Origin: DAIUCA01 sp964613675
GTDB taxonomy: Bacteria > Pseudomonadota > Gammaproteobacteria > Competibacterales > Competibacteraceae
Direction: 5' to 3'
Assembly (NCBI GenBank): GCA_964613675.1
Contig: CAZTIH010000014.1
Location: 1-32,805, forward strand
Length of the DNA: 32,805 nt
Made by a program: the position numbers and the translations under genes. Below are positions 29,087-32,805 of this stretch, piece by piece. Under the pieces are notes generated by a model, which did not search any database, had not been told where the DNA came from, and was given only the letters and a program-made list of their open reading frames with translations. How positions within the stretch are numbered: the stretch's first letter is position 1; each line of letters opens with the position of its first letter.

Positions 29087-31285
29087 TTAAGTCCGATTCC
29101 GTACGAGTTTATGTAGCAACAAGGCGAGATCGTTGGGATGTGGGAGTCGATAACGGGCTTGCGTGGTGCCTCGTCCGATGTGAATGGCCACCCCCGACGG
29201 AGGCAAGGCTGCAAATAAATCTTCGTCGGTACGGTCGTCGCCGACGGCCACCGTTACGCAGCCTGCGGGGAGCATCGCCAAAATTTTCGCAACGACGATG
29301 CCTTTATTGATGCCGCGCAACCGTAGTTCCATGACTTTTGAACCCTCTAGCAGCTCGATTTGGGGAAATTGCGGCAAAAAATCTTGCAACTGCATCCGCG
29401 CCTCTCGTACCCGTTGCGCCGCTAATTGGGGTTCGGTGTTGCGGTAGTGCCACGCCAACGATGCGCTCTTTTCCTCCAATAAACTGCCTTCTGTTCGCGT
29501 CACCCAACGGGTTAAGCGTGTGCGAGCAGCGTCTTTCCAGTGCATATCGACGAGTTGATGTGCGACCCACGCATCGTCTTGATGTAGTCGTGACCAAAAT
29601 CCATGTTCAGCGTGCAACCCCAAGGGTAAATGACCTAAATGCTGTTCGAGGAACTCACGGGGCCGTCCACTCACGATGTGAACCGCCGTGTTGGGTAATT
29701 GCGTGACCTGTTGAAGGAGTTCGAGCAGTTCGACGCTCGGGGTGGCTAATTCGGGCAACGGGGCGAAGGGAACTAAGGTGCCATCGTAATCCAGCAACAG
29801 TGCTAAACCGCCTGTTTCCATGCGTCCGATCAGCAATTCGGTCAAGGTTTCGAGATTGGCGGGCTGGGGCGTTGAGGTCGCGACGGGCATTGCTGCCTCA
29901 CTCAAGGCTTCTAAAAACGATTCTGCCCATCGCGTCGCGCTTTGGTGCATCACGCGCCGCCGTAACGCAGTCATGCGCAACCACTGTTCGGGGGGGGACA
30001 TGTGCAACGCCCGTTCGATGGTTGCGGCGGTGGCATCGGTATCGTAGGGATTGACGATTAGCGCTTCGTGCAACGATCCCGCGGCCCCGGCAAATTCGCT
30101 GAGCACTAACACGCCGCGTTCATCAATCCGACTCGCGACATACTCTTTCGCCACCAAATTCATTCCATCGCGCAATGGTGTGACCAACATGACATCCGCC
30201 GCACAGTACAACGCCGAGAGTTCAATGGGGCTAACACTTTGGTGTAACAAATAAATGGGCACCGATTGCGGACTGCCAAACTCGCCATTGATCCGCCCTA
30301 CAAGTTCGTTGACCCACTGGCGATGTTCTACATAACTCGTCACAAGTTCACGGGAAGGAACGGCAATTTGAATAAAATGAAATTGGTCGCGTAAATCGGG
30401 ACGCTTCTCCAATAAACGGGCAATCGCGGCTAACCGTTGAGGAATCCCCTTGGTGTAGTCCAACCGATCTACTCCCAAAATAATTTTGCGCGGGGCATGG
30501 TGTTGACGGAGCGCGTGTAGGGCGTCCGCGACTTCCAGACTTGCGGCCCGTTGCGCAAAACTTTCTCCATCAATACCAATGGGAAACGCACCAATCTGCA
30601 CGTGGCGATCTTCAAACCGTAACTCGTCCACGCTGGGTTCTAAGCCTAATAGCCTCGAGGTCGCATACCCAAAGTGATAGGCATACACCGCTGTGTGAAA
30701 GCCCACCAAATCCGCCCCCAACAGCCCCGTCAGCAACGCTTCTCGCCAGGGCAAAATCCGAAACACTTCGGTAGATGGAAAGGGAATGTGGAGAAAAAAA
30801 CCGATGGTCGCTGTGGGCAAGCGTGCTCGAACTTTTTGCGGAACGAGGGCGAGTTGGTAATCGTGAATCCAAATGCGGTCCCCGGGCTGATAATTCGCCA
30901 CAATGACCTCGGCAAACCGCTCGTTCACCGCTTGGTAAATTTCCCAATCTGTTTGGGCGTCGAGCTGAAGTTTGTCGAGGAGATAGTGGCATAACGGCCA
31001 GAGTACGCCGTTGGAAAAGCGGTCGTAGTAGTGGCGCACCTCGTCTGCACTCAACGGCACTGCAATCAATCGTCGTTCGGTCAAAATGCGTTCGACATGG
31101 GCTTGTTGGGCCGCTGACAGCGCGTAAATGGGGCCAGGCCAGCCAATCCAGAGCGAATTCTCTTGTTGGTGAATTCCCGATAATGCCGTCGCCAACCCAC
31201 CCGATGCAGCCTGAATGTCGAGATGTTCGTCCTGTTGTTGGAGGACGATGGGGAGTCGATTGGAGACGAGTAAGGTGCGACTCAT
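29087..31285 (-). CDS. otsAB: Fused trehalose-6-phosphate synthase/trehalose-6-phosphatase
   Basis: Bifunctional enzyme making trehalose from UDP-glucose and glucose-6-phosphate. The 732 residues hold a GT20 synthase domain (1-470) and a HAD phosphatase domain (about 485-732). The synthase opens SRTLLVSNRLPIVL and includes WIHDYQLALVPQKVR, GFFLHIPFPSTEVFR, ILGVDRLDYTKGIPQRL and TPLRDGMNLVAKEYVA. The phosphatase has DYDGTL (499-504), HIVSGRPREF, and GDDRTDEDLF (682-691). All catalytic motifs look intact in both halves. Fusions of this kind occur in several bacteria and in eukaryotes, unlike the separate otsA and otsB of E. coli. Trehalose protects against osmotic and drying stress. Coupled to ruvA; divergent from yajC with a 194-base spacer. 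Confidence 0.96.
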   Translation of the reverse strand: MSRTLLVSNRLPIVLQQQDEHLDIQAASGGLATALSGIHQQENSLWIGWPGPIYALSAAQQAHVERILTERRLIAVPLSADEVRHYYDRFSNGVLWPLCHYLLDKLQLDAQTDWEIYQAVNERFAEVIVANYQPGDRIWIHDYQLALVPQKVRARLPTATIGFFLHIPFPSTEVFRILPWREALLTGLLGADLVGFHTAVYAYHFGYATSRLLGLEPSVDELRFEDRHVQIGAFPIGIDGESFAQRAASLEVADALHALRQHHAPRKIILGVDRLDYTKGIPQRLAAIARLLEKRPDLRDQFHFIQIAVPSRELVTSYVEHRQWVNELVGRINGEFGSPQSVPIYLLHQSVSPIELSALYCAADVMLVTPLRDGMNLVAKEYVASRIDERGVLVLSEFAGAAGSLHEALIVNPYDTDATAATIERALHMSPPEQWLRMTALRRRVMHQSATRWAESFLEALSEAAMPVATSTPQPANLETLTELLIGRMETGGLALLLDYDGTLVPFAPLPELATPSVELLELLQQVTQLPNTAVHIVSGRPREFLEQHLGHLPLGLHAEHGFWSRLHQDDAWVAHQLVDMHWKDAARTRLTRWVTRTEGSLLEEKSASLAWHYRNTEPQLAAQRVREARMQLQDFLPQFPQIELLEGSKVMELRLRGINKGIVVAKILAMLPAGCVTVAVGDDRTDEDLFAALPPSGVAIHIGRGTTQARYRLPHPNDLALLLHKLVRNRT

Positions 31286-31479
31286 AAGTGAAAACTCTCA
31301 ACAAATATGATGCCAATTTGATGAGTAAATCGCAGGCTAATTCATCAAGCAGTTTTCCAAATCGCCATCCCCCGCAGCGAATGCCACGAATCCCGCTATA
31401 GTGCCGCCCTTTTCGGTTTCCGAATGAGGGGGGAATCGTTTTGTTTGCGTCTCAACTTACATTTAACTACGAGGTATTT

Positions 31480-31809
31480 ATGGACTGGTTCATTCCCGTC
31501 GCCCACGCTCAAACCACTGGTTCACCCGATGGTGGACTGATTAGTCTGCTCTTTCCGATTCTGTTGTTGGTGGTGTTCTACTTTCTGCTCATTCGTCCCC
31601 AGGCCAAACGTGCTAATGAGCACAAGCAGATGATTGAAGCCCTCAAAAAGGGGGATGAAATCGTCACCAGTGGCGGGTTGTTGGGAAGAATTGCAGAAGT
31701 GGGGGAAAATTTTCTGTTAGTCGAAGTCAGCGACAATCTGAAAGTGCGCGTACAGAAACAATTGGTGGCGGCATTGATGCCCAAGGGAACCTACAAAGGC
31801 GAGTTGTAA
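31480..31809 (+). CDS. yajC: Sec translocase accessory subunit YajC
   Basis: Small inner-membrane protein of the SecDF-YajC complex that aids protein export. The 109 residues from the ATG at 31480 begin MDWFIPVAHAQ, the usual opening. One membrane segment follows (about 19-38, LISLLFPILLLVVFYFLLIR), then RPQAKRANEHKQMIEAL, GDEIVTSGGLLGRIAEV and a small beta domain. GAGG lies 6 bases upstream of the ATG; a TTG 13 codons earlier is in frame but gives an atypical N-terminus. The stop is 3 bases from secD. The queA-tgt genes that often precede yajC are not here; trehalose synthase is divergent instead. Confidence 0.96.
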   Translation: MDWFIPVAHAQTTGSPDGGLISLLFPILLLVVFYFLLIRPQAKRANEHKQMIEALKKGDEIVTSGGLLGRIAEVGENFLLVEVSDNLKVRVQKQLVAALMPKGTYKGEL

Positions 31810-31812
31810 GCG

Positions 31813-32805
31813 ATGAATCATTATCCACTCTGGAAAAATTTGTTGTTGATTGGGGTGATGGTGTGGGGAATTTTGTACGCCGCGCCCAATCTTTTCAGTC
31901 AAAGTCCTGCGCTTCAGATTTCAGCAAACCGTAACGCAGAGGTCGATGCAGAACTCTTGCAGCGTGTAGAGACCATTTTGCAGGAACGCGAATTACCGAT
32001 CCGTGCCATTGAGCTTCAGCCCCAAAGGTTACTCGTCCGCTTCAACGATCCCGAAACTCAGTTAAAAGCCGCTGATGCCGTTCGCCTACAGTTGGGGCGT
32101 GACTACACCGTGGCGTTGAATCTCGCGTCAGAAATGCCTAACACATTGCAGACATTGGGTTTTTCGCCGATGTATCTTGGGCTTGATCTACGGGGGGGAG
32201 TCCACTTCCTAATGGAAGTCGATATGACGGCGGTGTTGCGACAGGCGGAAGAGGCATTGGTGGAGGATTTGCGTAACTATCTGCGGGAACAGCGAATTCG
32301 TTACGGCTTGGTTCGGCGCATGACGGCGGGGGGGGTCGAGGTACAGTTTCCCAGTGCAGAAGCGCAACAGACCGCCCTTTCTGCGTTACGGGTTCAGTAT
32401 CCCCGTTTAGAACTCACTTCAGAATCAACGCATCTGCGGTTGGCCTTCAGCTCGGAAGAAATCACCGAACGGCAACGCGAAGCCCTTCAGCAGAACATCA
32501 CCACATTGCGTAATCGGATCAACGAATTAGGGGTGGCCGAACCCATCATCCAGCAACAGGGGGCGTCGCGCATCGTGGTGCAGCTTCCTGGGGTACAAGA
32601 TACCGCCCGAGCTAAGGAAATCTTGGGCGCAACGGCGACGTTGGAGTTTAGGTTAGTAGCAGAAGGTAACGCACAAGAGGCCGCAGAAACGGGGCGCGCG
32701 CCGATCAATACGCGGCTGTATCGCGACCGTAGCGGGTTTCCCTACCTACTCAATCGACAGGTCATCATCACGGGGGATCGCATTACTAATGCCGCGTCGG
32801 GGATT
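31813..32805 (+). CDS. secD: Protein translocase subunit SecD, partial (right edge)
   Basis: Membrane component that uses the proton gradient to pull preproteins through SecYEG. The first 331 residues are present and the frame is open to the window edge. The first membrane segment is near 8-28 (KNLLLIGVMVWGILYAAPNLF). The periplasmic P1 head region follows with SPMYLGLDLRGGVHFLMEVDM, a SecD hallmark, and later LQQNITTLRNRINELGVAEPIIQQQGASRIVVQLPGVQD and ATLEFRLV. The remaining membrane segments, expected in a protein of about 610-620 residues, lie outside. It starts 3 bases after yajC and is surely cotranscribed. Confidence 0.96.
   Translation, partial: MNHYPLWKNLLLIGVMVWGILYAAPNLFSQSPALQISANRNAEVDAELLQRVETILQERELPIRAIELQPQRLLVRFNDPETQLKAADAVRLQLGRDYTVALNLASEMPNTLQTLGFSPMYLGLDLRGGVHFLMEVDMTAVLRQAEEALVEDLRNYLREQRIRYGLVRRMTAGGVEVQFPSAEAQQTALSALRVQYPRLELTSESTHLRLAFSSEEITERQREALQQNITTLRNRINELGVAEPIIQQQGASRIVVQLPGVQDTARAKEILGATATLEFRLVAEGNAQEAAETGRAPINTRLYRDRSGFPYLLNRQVIITGDRITNAASGI

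Noticed and set aside
30612..31316. 234-residue open frame inside the trehalose gene
   Set aside because: It is in another frame of the strongly supported otsAB coding sequence, with atypical composition rich in Arg, Ser, Pro and His.
1..32805. CRISPR arrays, tRNA or rRNA genes, insertion sequences
   Set aside because: None seen on reading both strands; the only direct repeat of note is the 23-base pair near 10141-10292.

Overview
The window looks like ordinary chromosome from a gammaproteobacterium of moderate GC content, by eye about 50-53 percent. The evidence is the dnaX-ybaB-recR block preceded by what looks like the end of the SRP RNA gene, the RpoS-type sigma factor next to SurE, a YceF-type Maf protein, BioC, YajC-SecD, and FNR-type promoters. 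I cannot place it below class level; the mix of genes would fit a sulfur-oxidising or related environmental lineage. I saw no tRNA, rRNA, insertion sequence, prophage or CRISPR array.

Layout. 1-2700: 3' end of SRP RNA, a short DnaX, YbaB, RecR and a HIT protein. 2700-4420: ComF, a small membrane protein and the biotin transporter BioY. 4423-9239 (minus strand): a compact seven-gene operon encoding a TPR lipoprotein, a pseudo-receiver protein, a small GTPase, two roadblock/LC7-type proteins, an Aer-like PAS protein and a PhnD-like binding protein without a signal peptide. It looks like a bacterial GTPase/roadblock sensory switch. 9297-12036: BioC, a purine (NCS2) permease and a small winged-helix-like protein. 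12045-14356 (minus): HNH endonuclease, Fur-family regulator and an ADP-ribosylglycohydrolase with a membrane-like tail. 14629-15243: Maf.

15252-23788 is the most unusual part. Two divergent operons share an 84-bp intergenic region. Leftward run an FHA protein, a TolQ/MotA-like membrane protein, SurE and RpoS. Rightward run a TagH-type FHA protein (normally a type VI secretion accessory), a lipoprotein serine hydrolase, an autotransporter-type outer membrane protein and a transmembrane Ser/Thr kinase. No type VI structural gene is present, so this looks like a stand-alone phosphothreonine/FHA envelope signalling cluster. Several of its genes start at TTG codons that overlap the preceding stop as TTGA.

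23830-27280: a di-haem cytochrome c peroxidase and a 91-residue unknown protein each sit behind an identical FNR-type box (TTGACCTAGATCAA) with a -10 element at the same spacing, so they are probably switched on together in low oxygen. An ABC-3 metal permease without partners and an isoaspartyl peptidase lie alongside. 27465-32805: a MerR-family regulator, RuvA coupled to a fused trehalose-6-phosphate synthase/phosphatase, YajC, and SecD running off the right edge.
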